DNA of 64,000 nt from Ferrovum sp. PN-J185 (GCF_001581925.1 NZ_LQZA01000001.1:1-64000); one strand, 5' to 3'; counted from the stretch's first letter, positions 7,430 to 20,596 are shown. Numbers and translations are program-made. The notes: generated from the sequence alone by a model not told the origin.

Positions 7430-10400
7430 ATGAGTTACTCATTCACCGAGAAAAAACGTATTCGCAAAAGTTTTGCCAAACGTCAAAGCATTCTCGAAGT
7501 TCCGTTTTTGCTTGCTACTCAGCTTGATTCATATTCAGAATTTTTGCAAGCGGAAGTTGTCCCGAACAATAGAAAAAGCCAAGGCTTAGAGGCCGCTTTT
7601 CGTTCTATTTTCCCAATTATTAGCCATTCTGGTAATGCCAGTTTGGAGTATGTAAGCTATCAGTTAGGCGACCCTGCTTTTGATGTGATTGAATGTCAGC
7701 AGCGTGGTATGACTTACGCTTCACCGCTACGTGCACGTGTCCGATTAAAAATCATGGACCGTGAAGCCTCTAAACCTACTGTGAAAGAGGTGAAAGAGCA
7801 AGAAGTATATATGGGTGAAATTCCCTTGATGACAAAGAATGGGTCTTTTGTCATTAATGGTACTGAGCGTGTCATCGTTTCTCAGTTACATCGTAGCCCT
7901 GGTGTATTCTTTGAACATGATCGTGGTAAGACGCACTCATCAGGCAAGTTATTATTTTCTGCCAGAATTATTCCTTATCGTGGCTCATGGTTGGATTTTG
8001 AGTTTGATCCAAAAGATTATTTGTATTTCCGCGTCGATAGACGCAGAAAGATGCCAGTGACTATTCTGCTAAAAGCGTTAGGTTATACGCCTGAACAGAT
8101 TCTTGAGTCATTCTTTGCGTTTGATAGCTTCCAGATGGATAAGAACACCATTTCCATGGAACTAGTTCCTGAGCGTTTACGTGGTGATGTAGCACGTTTT
8201 GATATTAGTGCTAAAGGTAAAGTTATTGTTCCTCGTGATAAACGAATTACAGTTAAGCATATTCGTGAAATGGAACAAGCGGGATTGAAACGTATTGAAG
8301 TGCCTGAAGATTTTCTCTTAGGTCGCGCTATTGCTCACAATATTATTGATACTGAAACAGGTGAGTTAATCGCCCAGGCTAACGATGAGATTACTGAAGC
8401 TACTCTCACAAAGTTGAATGCAGCCGGAGTAAAAGAGTTTAAGACCATTTACACCAATGATTTGGATCAGGGTCCTTATATCTCTCAAACATTACGTGTT
8501 GACGATACAGCTGATCAAATGGCAGCGCGAGTAGCAATTTACCGTATGATGCGCCCAGGTGAACCGCCTACCGAAGAAGCAGTGAAAGCGCTATTCCAAG
8601 GCTTATTCTTTAGTGAAGAGCGTTACGACTTATCAACTGTCGGTCGTATGAAGTTCAACCGTCGTGTTGGTCGCAATGAACTAACCGGTTCAGCCGTACT
8701 TTCTAATGATGATATTGTTGCGGTTATTAAAATTCTTGTTGAACTAAGAAACGGCCGCGGTGAAATTGATGATATCGATCACCTTGGTAATCGTCGTGTT
8801 CGCTCTGTAGGTGAATTAGCAGAAAATCAATTTAGATCAGGTTTAGTGCGTGTTGAACGTGCCGTAAAAGAAAGATTGTCTCAGGCTGAGTCTGAGAATC
8901 TTATGCCTCACGACTTAATCAATGCCAAACCGATTTCTGCTGCGATTAAAGAGTTTTTTGGTTCAAGTCAGTTATCACAGTTTATGGATCAAACTAACCC
9001 ACTGTCTGAGATCACACATAAAAGACGTGTGTCGGCCTTGGGGCCTGGTGGTTTAACTCGTGAACGTGCAGGTTTTGAGGTGCGTGACGTACACCCTACT
9101 CATTATGGTCGTGTGTGTCCAATTGAAACACCTGAAGGTCCTAACATTGGTTTGATTAACTCCTTGGCATTGTATGCGCGAACCAATGAGTTTGGTTTCT
9201 TGGAAACACCTTATCGTAAAGTGGAAAATGGCCGAGTAACTGATGAGATTGAGATGTTATCTGCCATTGAAGAAGGTCGCTATGTCATTGCCCAAGCGAA
9301 CGCAGCGGTAGATGATAAGAACCGTTTTGTTGACGACTTGGTATCCTGTCGTCACCATAACGAATTTACTTTAGCAACACCTGATCGCGTCACTCATATT
9401 GATATTGCGCCAGCGCAGATTGTGTCTGTGGCAGCTTCATTGATTCCGTTCTTGGAGCACGATGATGCAAACCGTGCGTTGATGGGTTCAAACATGCAGC
9501 GTCAAGCAGTGCCCTGTTTACGCGCAGAGAAACCTTTAGTTGGAACGGGTATTGAAAGAACTGTTGCGGTTGACTCAGGTACTACTGTACAGGCTCGTCG
9601 TGGCGGTGTGGTTGATTATGTTGATGCTTCCCGTATCGTGGTACGTGTTAATGATAATGAAACCCAAGCAGGCGAAGTGGGTGTTGATATCTATAATTTA
9701 ATTAAATATCGCCGCTCTAACCAAAACACCAATATTAACCAACGTCCAATCGTTAAAGTGGGTGATGTCATTGCTCGCGATGACGTCATTGCAGACGGGG
9801 CGTCAACAGATATGGGTGAATTGGCTTTAGGTCAAAACTTATTAGTGGCATTCATGCCATGGAATGGTTTTAACTTTGAGGATTCAATATTAATTTCTGA
9901 GCGTATTGTGGCTGAAGATCGCTTTACTTCAATTCATATTGAAGAATTGTCTGTGGTAGCCCGCGATACAAAACTAGGTCCTGAAGAAATCACCCGTGAT
10001 ATTTCTAATCTATCAGAGAGAATGCTAGGTCGTTTAGATGACTCAGGCATTATTTACATCGGTGCGGAAGTAGAAGCAGGCGACGTATTGGTGGGTAAAG
10101 TCACACCAAAAGGTGAAACGCAACTCACTCCTGAAGAAAAACTATTACGTGCTATCTTCGGTGAAAAGAGCTCTGATGTAAAAGACACTAGCTTACGCGT
10201 TCCATCCGGTATGTCTGGTACAGTGATTGGTGTTCAAGTGTTTACTCGTGAAGGAATAGATCGCGATGCCAGAGCACAACAAATTATTGATGACGAATTA
10301 TCTCAATACAAGAAAGATTTAGGTGATCAGTTACGTATTGTTGAAAATGATACATTTGGTCGTATCGAGCGTTTGTTAATCGGTAAAACAGTTAAAGGCG

Positions 10401-11500
10401 GACCTAAAAAACTAGCCAAAGGCACTAAGATTACTAAAGCTTATTTGGGTGAGATTGGTCGTTATGACTGGTTTGATATTCGTCTTGCCGAAGATGACGC
10501 ACAGTTACAGCTAGAACAGTTGAAAGACAGCTTAGATCAGAAGAGAAAAGAATTTGATGCGTTCTTTGATGAAAAACGTAGAAAACTCACCCAGGGTGAT
10601 GAATTGCCACCTGGCGTCCAAAAAATGGTTAAAGTGTATTTGGCTGTTAAACGCCGTCTCCAACCTGGGGACAAAATGGCTGGTCGTCACGGTAACAAAG
10701 GGGTGATCTCAAAGATAGTTCCCGTTGAAGATATGCCTTTTACAGCGAATGGTACTCCTGTTGATATCGTATTAAATCCATTGGGCGTACCATCACGTAT
10801 GAACGTGGGCCAGATCCTAGAAACCCATTTGGGTTGGGCTGCAAAAGGCTTGGGTCATGTAATTGGTCAGTTAATTGATCAACAAACTGATGCCGTTAAA
10901 ATGCGTCAATTCTTGGAGCGCGTGTATAACAGCACGGGTAAACAAGAAGAGTTGGCTGATCTTGATGCTGATCAAGTAATGGAATTGGCCACTAACTTAA
11001 GAAAAGGTGTGCCTTTTGCAACTCCTGTTTTTGATGGCGCCACAGAAGATGAAATCAAGGATATGTTGGAACTAGCAGGGTTACCAAGAAACGGTCAAAT
11101 GCGTCTGTTTGATGGTCGCACCGGTGAAGGCTTTGATCGTCCTGTGACCTTGGGTTATATGCATATCTTGAAATTGCATCATCTGGTTGATGACAAGATG
11201 CACGCTCGTTCTACCGGACCCTACAGTTTGGTGACACAGCAACCTCTTGGCGGTAAAGCGCAGTTTGGTGGTCAGCGCTTTGGTGAAATGGAGGTGTGGG
11301 CACTTGAGGCTTACGGCGCATCCTATACATTACAAGAAATGTTAACCGTTAAGTCTGACGATGTGGCAGGACGTACTAAGGTTTATGAAAACATCGTTAA
11401 AGGTGAGCATAAGATTTCTGCAGGAATGCCTGAGTCGTTCAATGTGTTAGTGAAAGAAATTCGATCACTAGGTATTGATATCGATTTAGAAAGAAATTAA
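7430..11500 (+). CDS. rpoB: DNA-directed RNA polymerase subunit beta
   Basis: A 1356-residue beta subunit of normal length. The rifampicin region around residues 510-535 ([29 protein letters not shown]) keeps the sensitive-type Asp, His and Ser. Other hallmarks are [17 protein letters not shown], the catalytic-face [15 protein letters not shown], and the C-terminal clamp with [26 protein letters not shown]. With beta-prime it forms the catalytic centre. GTGGAGA precedes the ATG. rpoC follows after 65 bp. Confidence 0.98.
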   Translation: MSYSFTEKKRIRKSFAKRQSILEVPFLLATQLDSYSEFLQAEVVPNNRKSQGLEAAFRSIFPIISHSGNASLEYVSYQLGDPAFDVIECQQRGMTYASPLRARVRLKIMDREASKPTVKEVKEQEVYMGEIPLMTKNGSFVINGTERVIVSQLHRSPGVFFEHDRGKTHSSGKLLFSARIIPYRGSWLDFEFDPKDYLYFRVDRRRKMPVTILLKALGYTPEQILESFFAFDSFQMDKNTISMELVPERLRGDVARFDISAKGKVIVPRDKRITVKHIREMEQAGLKRIEVPEDFLLGRAIAHNIIDTETGELIAQANDEITEATLTKLNAAGVKEFKTIYTNDLDQGPYISQTLRVDDTADQMAARVAIYRMMRPGEPPTEEAVKALFQGLFFSEERYDLSTVGRMKFNRRVGRNELTGSAVLSNDDIVAVIKILVELRNGRGEIDDIDHLGNRRVRSVGELAENQFRSGLVRVERAVKERLSQAESENLMPHDLINAKPISAAIKEFFGSSQLSQFMDQTNPLSEITHKRRVSALGPGGLTRERAGFEVRDVHPTHYGRVCPIETPEGPNIGLINSLALYARTNEFGFLETPYRKVENGRVTDEIEMLSAIEEGRYVIAQANAAVDDKNRFVDDLVSCRHHNEFTLATPDRVTHIDIAPAQIVSVAASLIPFLEHDDANRALMGSNMQRQAVPCLRAEKPLVGTGIERTVAVDSGTTVQARRGGVVDYVDASRIVVRVNDNETQAGEVGVDIYNLIKYRRSNQNTNINQRPIVKVGDVIARDDVIADGASTDMGELALGQNLLVAFMPWNGFNFEDSILISERIVAEDRFTSIHIEELSVVARDTKLGPEEITRDISNLSERMLGRLDDSGIIYIGAEVEAGDVLVGKVTPKGETQLTPEEKLLRAIFGEKSSDVKDTSLRVPSGMSGTVIGVQVFTREGIDRDARAQQIIDDELSQYKKDLGDQLRIVENDTFGRIERLLIGKTVKGGPKKLAKGTKITKAYLGEIGRYDWFDIRLAEDDAQLQLEQLKDSLDQKRKEFDAFFDEKRRKLTQGDELPPGVQKMVKVYLAVKRRLQPGDKMAGRHGNKGVISKIVPVEDMPFTANGTPVDIVLNPLGVPSRMNVGQILETHLGWAAKGLGHVIGQLIDQQTDAVKMRQFLERVYNSTGKQEELADLDADQVMELATNLRKGVPFATPVFDGATEDEIKDMLELAGLPRNGQMRLFDGRTGEGFDRPVTLGYMHILKLHHLVDDKMHARSTGPYSLVTQQPLGGKAQFGGQRFGEMEVWALEAYGASYTLQEMLTVKSDDVAGRTKVYENIVKGEHKISAGMPESFNVLVKEIRSLGIDIDLERN

Positions 11501-11565
11501 TAGGTTTGCATTATTTGACGATGACATCATGGTAGGCCTCGTGGCATAACCGATGGAGGTAGAAA

Positions 11566-14500
11566 GTGAAAGCACTTTTAGATTTATTTAAACAAGTAAC
11601 ACAAGAAGAAGAGTTTGATGCAATCCGTATTGGACTGGCTTCTCCTGAGAAGATACGTTCATGGTCGTATGGTGAGGTAAAGAAACCTGAGACCATTAAC
11701 TATCGTACATTCAAACCTGAGCGTGATGGTTTGTTCTGTGCCAAGATTTTTGGACCAGTCAAAGATTACGAGTGTTTATGTGGTAAATATAAACGACTCA
11801 AGCACCGTGGTGTGATTTGTGAGAAGTGTAACGTTGAAGTGACGCTCTCTAAAGTGCGTCGTGAACGCATGGGTCATATTGAGTTAGCTAGCCCTGTTGC
11901 GCATATTTGGTTTTTAAAATCCTTGCCTTCCCGTTTGGGTATGGTGTTGGATATGACCTTGCGTGACATTGAACGTGTCTTATACTTTGAAGCGTTCGTG
12001 GTGACTGATCCTGGTATGACGCCTCTACAGCGTTGTCAATTACTTACTGAGGAAGATTACCTCGCCAAAGTTGAAGAGTATGGCGATGAATTCCAGGCTA
12101 GTATGGGTGCTGAGGGGGTGCGTGAGTTATTACGTCAAATTGACCTTGATAGTGAGATTGAGCGTTTGCGTCAAGAGTTATCAGGTACTGCGTCCGACAC
12201 CAAAATTAAAAAATACGCTAAACGCGTTAAGATTCTTGAGGCATTCCAAAAATCAGGTATTAAACCTGATTGGATGGTCATGGAAGTATTACCTGTGTTG
12301 CCTCCAGAACTTCGCCCTCTAGTACCTTTAGATGGTGGGCGTTTTGCTACCAGTGATTTAAATGATTTGTACCGTCGTGTTATCAATCGTAACAACCGCT
12401 TAAAACGTCTCTTGGAACTGAAAGCTCCTGAGATTATTGTGCGTAATGAAAAACGTATGCTACAAGAAGCGGTTGATTCGTTACTTGATAACGGTCGTCG
12501 TGGTAAGGCAATGACTGGCGCCAATAAACGCGCATTAAAATCATTGGCTGACATGATTAAAGGTAAGAGCGGTCGTTTCCGTCAGAACTTGTTGGGTAAA
12601 CGTGTTGATTATTCGGGTCGTTCTGTAATTGTGGTTGGTCCACAATTGAAATTACATCAGTGTGGTTTGCCTAAGAAAATGGCTCTTGAGTTATTCAAGC
12701 CATTTATTTTCCATCGCTTAGAAGTGATGGGCTTGGCGACCACTATTAAAGCTGCCAAACGCATGGTAGAGCAAGAGATCCCTGAAGTATGGGATATTCT
12801 TGAAGATGTTATTCGTGAGCATCCAGTGTTACTTAACCGCGCTCCAACCTTACACCGTTTAGGTATACAAGCCTTTGAGCCTGTCTTGATTGAAGGAAAA
12901 GCCATTCAGTTACATCCGTTAGTGTGTGCTGCGTTTAATGCTGACTTTGACGGTGACCAGATGGCTGTTCACGTGCCCTTATCCATCGAAGCACAAATGG
13001 AAGCAAGAACATTGATGTTGTCTTCCAACAACGTCTTGTCCCCTGCTAACGGTGAGCCCATTATTGTTCCATCACAAGATATCGTGCTTGGTTTGTACTA
13101 CATTACCCGTGAGCGTGTTAATGCACGTGGTGAAGGAATGGTTTTTGCTAACGTATCGGAAGTGGTTCGTGCCTTTGAAACACGTACTGTTGATGTCACT
13201 GCAAAAATTATGGTGCGTATTAAAGAGGCCTTCCGCAATGATGCAGGTGAGCGTCAAGAAAAAACCACGCGTTATGAAACCACAGTAGGACGTGCAATTC
13301 TGTCAGAAATACTGCCAGAGGGCTTACCTTTTGAGTTCATTAATAAGACACTCAAGAAAAAAGAAATCTCACGTTTAATTAATGCTGCTTTCAGACGTTG
13401 CGGTATTCGTGAAGCAGTGATTTTTGCTGATAAGTTGATGTATACCGGCTTCAGCATGGCAACGCGTGCTGGTATTTCAATATGTATTGATGACATGTTG
13501 GTACCAAAAGAGAAAGAAGAAATTATTGCCTCAGCTGAAGGTGAAGTGAAAGAAATTGAAGCGCAATATACCTCAGGTCTTGTTACTCAAGGCGAGCGCT
13601 ACAACAAGGTAGTTGATATTTGGGGTCGTGCAGGGGATCAAGTGGCTAAGGCCATGATGGACCAATTAGGTCGTGAACCTGTTGTTGACCGTGCCGGTAA
13701 GACTACCACCCAAGAATCCTTTAATGCAATTTATATGATGGCTGACTCCGGTGCTCGTGGTTCTGCAGCGCAGATTCGTCAGTTAGCTGGGATGCGTGGT
13801 TTGATGGCTAAACCTGATGGCTCAATTATCGAGACACCTATTACTGCTAACTTCCGTGAAGGCTTGAATGTGTTGCAGTACTTTATTTCAACACACGGTG
13901 CACGTAAAGGCTTGGCTGATACGGCACTTAAAACCGCTAACTCAGGTTATTTAACACGACGCCTTGTTGATGTAACACAAGACTTGGTGGTAGTTGAGCA
14001 AGATTGTGGTACTGAAGAGGGTATGGTATTTAAAGCCTTGGTTGAGGGCGGTGAAGTAGTAGAACCTTTAAAAGACAGAATCTTAGGTCGTGTTGCGGCA
14101 GCAGATGTAATTAGCCCTGATACACAGGAAGTGTTAATCCCTGCAGGTACTCTGCTTGATGAAGATGCGGTAGATGCCATTGAGGTTGCAGGCATTGATG
14201 AAGTGAAAGTTCGTACACCGTTAACCTGCGAAACTCGTTACGGCTTATGTGCGCAATGTTATGGTCGCGATTTGGGTCGTGGTGGTTTAGTGAATGTGGG
14301 TGAAGCAGTAGGGGTGATTTCAGCGCAATCTATTGGTGAACCCGGTACTCAGCTTACCATGCGTACCTTCCACATTGGCGGTGCCGCCTCGCGTGCTGCT
14401 GTTGTCTCGCAAGTAGAAAGTAAGTCAAACGGTGTCATTCGCTTCTCCTCAGGTATGCGTTACGTAACCAATGCCCGACAAGAGCAGATTGTGATCTCCC

Positions 14501-15771
14501 GTGGCGGTGAAGTGATTATTACCGAAGAGTCAGGTCGCGAACGCGAACGCCATAAAGTACCTTACGGTGCAACCTTATTGATTCAAGATGGACATAAGGT
14601 TAAAGCAGGTCAGGTGCTTGCCAACTGGGATCCGCATACTCGTCCAATTATCACTGAGTATGCTGGTGAGGTACGTTTTGAGAACGTCGAAGAAGGCGTT
14701 ACTGTTGCCAAACAAATTGATGAGGTAACAGGGTTATCTACGCTTGTTGTGATCGATCCAAAACGTCGTGCAGGTACCCAGTCAAAAGGGTTGCGTCCAC
14801 AAGTAAAATTGTTGGATAGCAAAGGTAAAGAAGTGAAATTGGCTCAATCTGATCAAGCGGTTAATATTACCTTCCAAATTGGTGCGATTATTACCGTTAA
14901 GAACGGTCAACAAGTGGGTGTGGGTGATGTCTTGGCTCGTATCCCACAAGAGTCATCTAAGACCCGTGATATTACTGGTGGTCTACCACGTGTGGCTGAA
15001 CTCTTTGAAGCACGCTCACCGAAAGATGCTGGTTTGCTAGCAGAAATGACGGGTACTGTATCAACTGGTAAAGAAACCAAGGGTAAGCAACGTCTCGTGA
15101 TCACAGATATGGACGGCATTGCACATGATTATCTAATTCCTAAAGATAAGCATGTTACGGTGCATGATGGTCAGATCGTTAATAAAGGCGAGATGATTGT
15201 TGATGGGCCTGCCGATCCGCATGATATTTTACGTCTACTCGGCGTAGAAGCATTAACTCGTTATATCACTGACGAAGTTCAGGACGTATACCGTCTTCAA
15301 GGTGTGAAGATTAACGATAAACATATTGAAGTGATTGTACGTCAAATGCTAAGACGTGTTCAGGTGTTGGATCCGGGTGATACACGATTTATCCCTGGCG
15401 AACAAGTGGAACGCGCTGAGTTGTTAGATGAAAATGATAAAGTGTTAGCTGAAGACAAACGTCCCGCTACTTACGAGAACATACTCTTAGGTATCACTAA
15501 GGCGTCTCTCTCCACTGACTCCTTTATTTCAGCAGCGTCTTTCCAAGAGACAACGCGTGTACTCACAGAAGCTGCCATCATGGGTAAACGTGATGATTTA
15601 CGCGGCTTGAAAGAAAACGTTATTGTTGGTCGTTTAATCCCTGCTGGAACAGGATTGGCCTACCACAATGTACGCAAAAAGCAGCCTAAAAATGGAAACG
15701 GTGCAGAGCTGGCAATGGATGTGGCCGATATTCCAATGGGCGAAGCCACTGATGATGAGCAGGTGGCTTGA
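11566..15771 (+). CDS. rpoC: DNA-directed RNA polymerase subunit beta-prime
   Basis: A 1401-residue beta-prime subunit. The start is GTG at 11566 after GGAGGT. The N-terminal zinc site has C70, C72, C85 and C88. The catalytic Mg-binding motif NADFDGD spans residues 458-464 with the three aspartates at 460, 462 and 464. A second zinc cluster ([17 protein letters not shown]) lies downstream, and the trigger loop region includes [16 protein letters not shown]. No intein or insertion is visible. Confidence 0.98.
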   Translation: MKALLDLFKQVTQEEEFDAIRIGLASPEKIRSWSYGEVKKPETINYRTFKPERDGLFCAKIFGPVKDYECLCGKYKRLKHRGVICEKCNVEVTLSKVRRERMGHIELASPVAHIWFLKSLPSRLGMVLDMTLRDIERVLYFEAFVVTDPGMTPLQRCQLLTEEDYLAKVEEYGDEFQASMGAEGVRELLRQIDLDSEIERLRQELSGTASDTKIKKYAKRVKILEAFQKSGIKPDWMVMEVLPVLPPELRPLVPLDGGRFATSDLNDLYRRVINRNNRLKRLLELKAPEIIVRNEKRMLQEAVDSLLDNGRRGKAMTGANKRALKSLADMIKGKSGRFRQNLLGKRVDYSGRSVIVVGPQLKLHQCGLPKKMALELFKPFIFHRLEVMGLATTIKAAKRMVEQEIPEVWDILEDVIREHPVLLNRAPTLHRLGIQAFEPVLIEGKAIQLHPLVCAAFNADFDGDQMAVHVPLSIEAQMEARTLMLSSNNVLSPANGEPIIVPSQDIVLGLYYITRERVNARGEGMVFANVSEVVRAFETRTVDVTAKIMVRIKEAFRNDAGERQEKTTRYETTVGRAILSEILPEGLPFEFINKTLKKKEISRLINAAFRRCGIREAVIFADKLMYTGFSMATRAGISICIDDMLVPKEKEEIIASAEGEVKEIEAQYTSGLVTQGERYNKVVDIWGRAGDQVAKAMMDQLGREPVVDRAGKTTTQESFNAIYMMADSGARGSAAQIRQLAGMRGLMAKPDGSIIETPITANFREGLNVLQYFISTHGARKGLADTALKTANSGYLTRRLVDVTQDLVVVEQDCGTEEGMVFKALVEGGEVVEPLKDRILGRVAAADVISPDTQEVLIPAGTLLDEDAVDAIEVAGIDEVKVRTPLTCETRYGLCAQCYGRDLGRGGLVNVGEAVGVISAQSIGEPGTQLTMRTFHIGGAASRAAVVSQVESKSNGVIRFSSGMRYVTNARQEQIVISRGGEVIITEESGRERERHKVPYGATLLIQDGHKVKAGQVLANWDPHTRPIITEYAGEVRFENVEEGVTVAKQIDEVTGLSTLVVIDPKRRAGTQSKGLRPQVKLLDSKGKEVKLAQSDQAVNITFQIGAIITVKNGQQVGVGDVLARIPQESSKTRDITGGLPRVAELFEARSPKDAGLLAEMTGTVSTGKETKGKQRLVITDMDGIAHDYLIPKDKHVTVHDGQIVNKGEMIVDGPADPHDILRLLGVEALTRYITDEVQDVYRLQGVKINDKHIEVIVRQMLRRVQVLDPGDTRFIPGEQVERAELLDENDKVLAEDKRPATYENILLGITKASLSTDSFISAASFQETTRVLTEAAIMGKRDDLRGLKENVIVGRLIPAGTGLAYHNVRKKQPKNGNGAELAMDVADIPMGEATDDEQVA

Positions 15772-15806
15772 CAAGGGGGCCAATAGGCCATAAAATCAAC
15801 AGTCTT

Positions 15807-15835
15807 TTTTGGGGTAAAAGCGTTTTACCCCAAAA
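15807..15835 (+). promoter_or_regulatory. Perfect 13-bp hairpin in the rpoC-rpsL spacer
   Basis: TTTTGGGGTAAAA (15807-15819) and TTTTACCCCAAAA (15823-15835) are perfect inverted repeats with a GCG loop. No T-run follows the 3' arm, so it does not look like a complete intrinsic terminator for rpoC. It lies 29 bp before the rpsL ATG and could be an attenuator, a processing site or a protein-binding palindrome at the rpoBC/str boundary. Confidence 0.6.
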
Positions 15836-15864
15836 TGACTATTACTGGATATAGTGGATCAATA

Positions 15865-16242
15865 ATGCCAACAATTAATCAGTTAATTCGTAAACCACGC
15901 GCTTTGAAAAAAGCCAAAAGTAAGGTTCCAGCTCTAGCTGGCTCCCCACAAAAACGTGGTGTATGTACTCGTGTTTATACAACGACACCGAAAAAGCCTA
16001 ACTCCGCATTGCGTAAAGTGGCTCGTGTTCGTTTGACCAATGGTTTTGAAGTCAGTAGTTACATCGGCGGTGAAGGTCACAATCTTCAAGAGCACTCGGT
16101 GGTACTTATTCGTGGTGGTCGTGTTAAAGACTTACCTGGTGTACGTTACCACACAGTGCGCGGTAGCTTGGATACGGCTGGTGTGAAAGATCGTAAACAA
16201 GGCCGTTCTAAGTACGGTGCTAAACGCCCTAAAGAAGCTTAA
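15865..16242 (+). CDS. rpsL: 30S ribosomal protein S12
   Basis: A 125-residue S12 starting at the ATG at 15865 ([12 protein letters not shown]). An in-frame ATG at 15835 would add ten unusual residues and start inside the hairpin. It keeps Lys43 in [13 protein letters not shown] and the [10 protein letters not shown] segment, the streptomycin-sensitive form and the site of Asp methylthiolation in related bacteria. S12 monitors decoding at the A site. It is first in the str operon rpsL-rpsG-fusA-tuf. Confidence 0.95.
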   Translation: MPTINQLIRKPRALKKAKSKVPALAGSPQKRGVCTRVYTTTPKKPNSALRKVARVRLTNGFEVSSYIGGEGHNLQEHSVVLIRGGRVKDLPGVRYHTVRGSLDTAGVKDRKQGRSKYGAKRPKEA

Positions 16243-16246
16243 TTAA

Positions 16247-16732
<486 letters not shown>

Positions 16733-16850
16733 GCTAGGAGTTGATCTGCTGCCCTATTCGCAGGCGTCAAGCAGATATCAACAACATAAGTTGTAATCCT
16801 AGCTGGTAGTGATGGCGCCTTGGGCTCAGTATTTAACACTGGGCCCAAGG
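16733..16850 (+). ncRNA. Candidate structured RNA leader between rpsG and fusA
   Basis: The 151-bp spacer can fold into a branched structure. An outer stem pairs GCTAGGA (16733-16739) with TCCTAGC (16797-16803). Inside it GTTGATCTGCT (16740-16750) pairs with AGCAGATATCAAC (16770-16782, 2-nt bulge), and ACAAC (16781-16785) with GTTGT (16790-16794). A separate strong hairpin joins 16818-16830 and 16838-16850 with one G-U pair. This could be a translational control element for fusA; the function is inferred. Confidence 0.45.
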
Positions 16851-16883
16851 TGTATTAATTGAAACAATCGGAAGGTAAATAAA

Positions 16884-18977
16884 TTGGCTCGTAAAACCCC
16901 TATTGAGCGTTATCGCAACATTGGTATCTCTGCCCACATCGACGCGGGTAAGACGACTACTACTGAACGTATTCTTTTCTACACCGGTGTATCTCATAAA
17001 ATTGGTGAGGTTCATGATGGTGCTGCTACCATGGACTGGATGGAGCAAGAGCAGGAGCGTGGCATTACCATTACTTCTGCTGCGACCACCTGTTTTTGGC
17101 GTGGTATGGAAGGGAAATTCCCAGAGCATCGTATTAACATTATTGATACCCCGGGGCACGTTGACTTTACTATTGAGGTAGAACGTTCAATGCGTGTGCT
17201 AGATGGTGCATGTATGGTCTACGACTCAGTGGGTGGTGTGCAGCCTCAGTCTGAAACTGTTTGGAGACAAGCAAACAAATACGGTGTACCGCGTTTGGCT
17301 TTTGTTAATAAAATGGACCGTATTGGTGCAGACTTTTTTAAAGTTTATAACCAAATTCGTGAACGTTTACGTGGTAACCCAGTGCCAATGCAGGTACCTA
17401 TTGGTGCCGAAGATAAATTTGCTGGCGTGATTGACTTGGTGCGCATGAAAGCGATTTTGTGGGATGAAGCGTCACAGGGGATGAAGTTTGAGTTTCAGGA
17501 TATTCCTGCCGATCTTAAAGATACTGCAGAAGAATGGCGCGAGAAGATGGTTGAAGCCGCCGCTGAAGCTTCTGAAGAATTAATGAACAAATACCTTGAA
17601 AGTGGCGAGTTAACTGAAGAAGAAATTCGTTTGGGTATTCGCACACGGACTATTTCTGGCGAAATCGTACCCATGCTTTGCGGTAGTGCCTTTAAAAACA
17701 AAGGTGTGCAGGCAATGCTGGATGCGGTTGTAGAGTATCTACCATCGCCAATTGATATTCCTCCAGTTGAGGGTGAGTTGGAGAATGGTCAAACAGGTTC
17801 ACGTAAAGCCTCAGATGACGAGCCTTTCTCAGGTTTAGCGTTTAAGATCATGACCGATCCTTTTGTCGGTCAATTAATCTTCTTCCGCGTTTATTCAGGT
17901 GTGGTGAATTCTGGCGATACCATTTACAACCCAATTAAGGGTAAGAAAGAGCGTGTGGGTCGAATCTTGCAGATGCACGCGAACCAACGTGAAGAGATTA
18001 AAGAAGTGCGCGCTGGTGATATCGCCGCTGCTGTGGGGTTGAAAGAGGCTACCACTGGTGACACATTGTGTGATCCGCAGCATGTTATTACTCTTGAGAA
18101 AATGGAGTTCCCAGAGCCTGTTATTTCTCAAGCTGTAGAGCCCAAGACCAAAGCCGACCAAGAAAAAATGGGTATTGCGTTGAATCGCTTGGCTCAAGAG
18201 GATCCTTCGTTCCGCGTACATACAGATGAAGAATCTGGTCAAACCATTATTTCTGGAATGGGCGAGTTGCACTTGGAAATTATTGTTGACCGTATGCGTC
18301 GTGAGTTTGGTGTTGAGGCCGCTGTTGGTAAACCACAAGTAGCCTACCGCGAAACCATTCGCAGCAAAGTGGACAACGCTGAAGGTAAGTTCGTTAAGCA
18401 GTCTGGTGGTCGTGGTCAGTATGGTCACGTGGTATTAAAAGTTGAGCCTAATGAAGTAGGTAAAGGTTTTGAGTTCGTCGATGCCATTAAAGGTGGTGTG
18501 GTACCTCGTGAATTTATTCCTGCAGTTGAAAAAGGGTTGATTGATACCTTGCCAAATGGTGTGCTAGCAGGCTTCCCAGTTGTTGATGTAAAAGTAACCT
18601 TGCACTTTGGTTCATACCACGATGTGGACTCTAACGAAAATGCCTTTAAGATGGCGGCTTCTATGGCGTTTAAAGATGGTATGAGAAAGGCGAGCCCTGT
18701 TCTATTGGAGCCAATGATGGCTGTGGAAGTGGAAACACCGCCAGAGTTCATGGGTAACGTGGTAGGTGATTTGTCATCTCGTCGCGGTATGGTCCAGGGT
18801 ATGGAAGATGTAGCTGGAGTGAAAGTCATTAAAGCTGAAGTGCCGTTAGCGGAAATGTTTGGTTATTCCACAACACTGCGTTCAGCAACCCAAGGACGTG
18901 CTACCTACACGATGGAATTTAAGCATTATGCTGAGGCTCCACGTAATGTGGCTGAAGCGATTATTAACAAGAAATAA
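16884..18977 (+). CDS. fusA: Elongation factor G
   Basis: A 697-residue EF-G of normal length. The G domain shows [22 protein letters not shown] and NKMDR, and domains II-V follow to AEAIINKK. It drives ribosomal translocation and, with RRF, recycling. The start is TTG at 16884 with GGAAGG 8 bases upstream; no in-frame ATG fits the conserved N-terminus [16 protein letters not shown] weak start codon plus a structured leader suggests translational control. Confidence 0.97.
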   Translation: MARKTPIERYRNIGISAHIDAGKTTTTERILFYTGVSHKIGEVHDGAATMDWMEQEQERGITITSAATTCFWRGMEGKFPEHRINIIDTPGHVDFTIEVERSMRVLDGACMVYDSVGGVQPQSETVWRQANKYGVPRLAFVNKMDRIGADFFKVYNQIRERLRGNPVPMQVPIGAEDKFAGVIDLVRMKAILWDEASQGMKFEFQDIPADLKDTAEEWREKMVEAAAEASEELMNKYLESGELTEEEIRLGIRTRTISGEIVPMLCGSAFKNKGVQAMLDAVVEYLPSPIDIPPVEGELENGQTGSRKASDDEPFSGLAFKIMTDPFVGQLIFFRVYSGVVNSGDTIYNPIKGKKERVGRILQMHANQREEIKEVRAGDIAAAVGLKEATTGDTLCDPQHVITLEKMEFPEPVISQAVEPKTKADQEKMGIALNRLAQEDPSFRVHTDEESGQTIISGMGELHLEIIVDRMRREFGVEAAVGKPQVAYRETIRSKVDNAEGKFVKQSGGRGQYGHVVLKVEPNEVGKGFEFVDAIKGGVVPREFIPAVEKGLIDTLPNGVLAGFPVVDVKVTLHFGSYHDVDSNENAFKMAASMAFKDGMRKASPVLLEPMMAVEVETPPEFMGNVVGDLSSRRGMVQGMEDVAGVKVIKAEVPLAEMFGYSTTLRSATQGRATYTMEFKHYAEAPRNVAEAIINKK

Positions 18978-19001
18978 TGTCATTTTTTAAGGAAACTATT
19001 C

Positions 19002-20194
19002 ATGGCAAAAGGTAAGTTTGAACGTACGAAGCCGCACGTAAACGTGGGGACGATTGGTCACGTGGATCATGGTAAGACGACTTTGACAGCGGCGTTAACG
19101 ATTGTGTTGTCGAAGAAGTATGGTGGTGAGGCGAAGAGTTACGATCAGATTGATTCGGCGCCAGAAGAGAAGGCACGTGGTATTACGATTAATACGGCGC
19201 ACGTTGAGTATGAGACGGATCACCGTCACTATGCTCACGTTGACTGTCCAGGCCACGCTGACTATGTGAAGAACATGATTACTGGTGCTGCCCAGATGGA
19301 CGGTGCTATTTTGGTGGTATCTGCAGCTGATGGTCCTATGCCACAAACCCGTGAGCATATTTTGTTAGCCCGTCAGGTAGGCGTGCCATACATTGTTGTA
19401 TTCATGAACAAAGCCGACATGGTTGACGACAAAGAGTTGTTGGAACTGGTTGAGATGGAAGTTCGTGAGTTGTTATCTAAATATAACTTCCCAGGTGATG
19501 ACACACCGATCGTTATTGGTAGTGCGTTGAAAGCCTTGGAAGGTGATCAATCTGAGATTGGTGAACCTGCTATCTGGCGTTTAGCTGAAGCATTGGATAC
19601 CTATATCCCTGATCCTGAGCGTGCTATTGACGGTGCATTCTTGATGCCTGTTGAAGATGTGTTCTCTATTTCTGGTCGCGGTACTGTGGTGACTGGTCGT
19701 GTTGAGCGCGGTGTGATCAAGGTTGGTGAAGAGATTGAGATTGTGGGATTGAAGGCAACCCAGAAGACGGTATGTACTGGTGTTGAGATGTTCCGTAAGT
19801 TATTGGATCAAGGTCAAGCAGGTGATAACGTTGGTGTGTTATTACGTGGTACCAAGCGTGAAGACGTTGAGCGTGGTCAAGTGTTGGCGAAACCAGGTTC
19901 AATTACTCCGCACACTAAAGTTTACTGCTGAGATTTACGTATTGTCGAAAGAATGAAGGTGGACGTCATACACCATTCTTCCAAGGATATCGTCCACAGT
20001 TTTACTTCCGTACTACAGACGTAACGGGTGCGATTGAATTGCCAGAAGGCACCGAGATGGTGATGCCTGGAGACAACGTATCGGTAACGGTAACATTGAT
20101 TGCACCGATTGCGATGGAAGAAGGATTGCGTTTTGCAATTCGTGAAGGTGGCCGTACGGTAGGTGCCGGTGTGGTCGCTAAAGTTATTGAGTAA
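19002..20194 (+). pseudogene. tuf: Elongation factor Tu, second copy, frameshifted as read
   Basis: This copy sits between fusA and rpsJ, the tufA position. After the first few codons it matches the intact copy base for base except for two insertions: a G at 19920 and a T at 19954. The first shifts the frame after HTK and gives a TGA at 19929-19931, a 309-residue product lacking all of domain 3 and the end of domain 2. The two insertions total +2, so the frame is not restored. Neither insertion extends a homopolymer. Either the gene is broken or the consensus is wrong in a repeat that is hard to assemble. Confidence 0.85.
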
Positions 20195-20203
20195 GGATAA
20201 ATT

Positions 20204-20524
20204 ATGGTAACCGCATTAGCTCACCAAAAAATTCGCATTCGTTTAAAAGCGTTTGATTATCGTTTAATTGATCAATCTGCTTTAGAGATTGTGGAAACTG
20301 CCAAAAGAACCGGTGCGGTAGTCAAGGGTCCAGTACCCTTGCCTACACGCATTGAGCGCTTTGACGTGTTGCGTTCACCGCACGTTAACAAAACCTCTCG
20401 AGATCAATTTGAAATCCGTACTCATTTGCGTTTAATGGATATCTTAGATCCTACTGATAAAACAGTGGATGCTTTGATGAAATTAGATTTACCCGCTGGT
20501 GTGGATGTTGAAATTAAGTTGTAA
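20204..20524 (+). CDS. rpsJ: 30S ribosomal protein S10 / NusE
   Basis: A 106-residue S10 with [29 protein letters not shown] and the [30 protein letters not shown] loop. The ATG at 20204 follows AAGGATAA. S10 belongs to the 30S head and also acts as NusE in antitermination. It follows tuf by 9 bp, so str and S10 are probably one transcription unit, and a frameshift in tuf upstream could be polar on it. Confidence 0.96.
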   Translation: MVTALAHQKIRIRLKAFDYRLIDQSALEIVETAKRTGAVVKGPVPLPTRIERFDVLRSPHVNKTSRDQFEIRTHLRLMDILDPTDKTVDALMKLDLPAGVDVEIKL

Positions 20525-20596
20525 TTAAATGGTTTTATGGGGTATAATTCAGCCCCTTAGTAGTAATAAATAGTTACCGATCAATTGTAATCGGTA
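20519..20596 (+). promoter_or_regulatory. Promoter and leader hairpin upstream of rplC
   Basis: TTGTAA (20519-20524) and a consensus TATAAT (20543-20548) are separated by 18 bp just after rpsJ. Downstream TACCGAT (20575-20581) pairs perfectly with ATCGGTA (20590-20596). The arrangement suggests a second promoter for the rplC operon with a structured leader. In E. coli L4 controls the S10 leader, but there the leader is before rpsJ. Confidence 0.5.

Noticed and set aside
17895-18428. Long minus-strand open frame inside fusA (177 codons)
   Set aside because: It is antisense to a highly conserved gene, has no ribosome site and encodes no recognisable protein.
19900-19960. Programmed frameshifting to rescue the second tuf
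   Set aside because: The two insertions sum to +2 and there is no slippery sequence or known precedent in EF-Tu; a lesion or consensus error explains it more simply.
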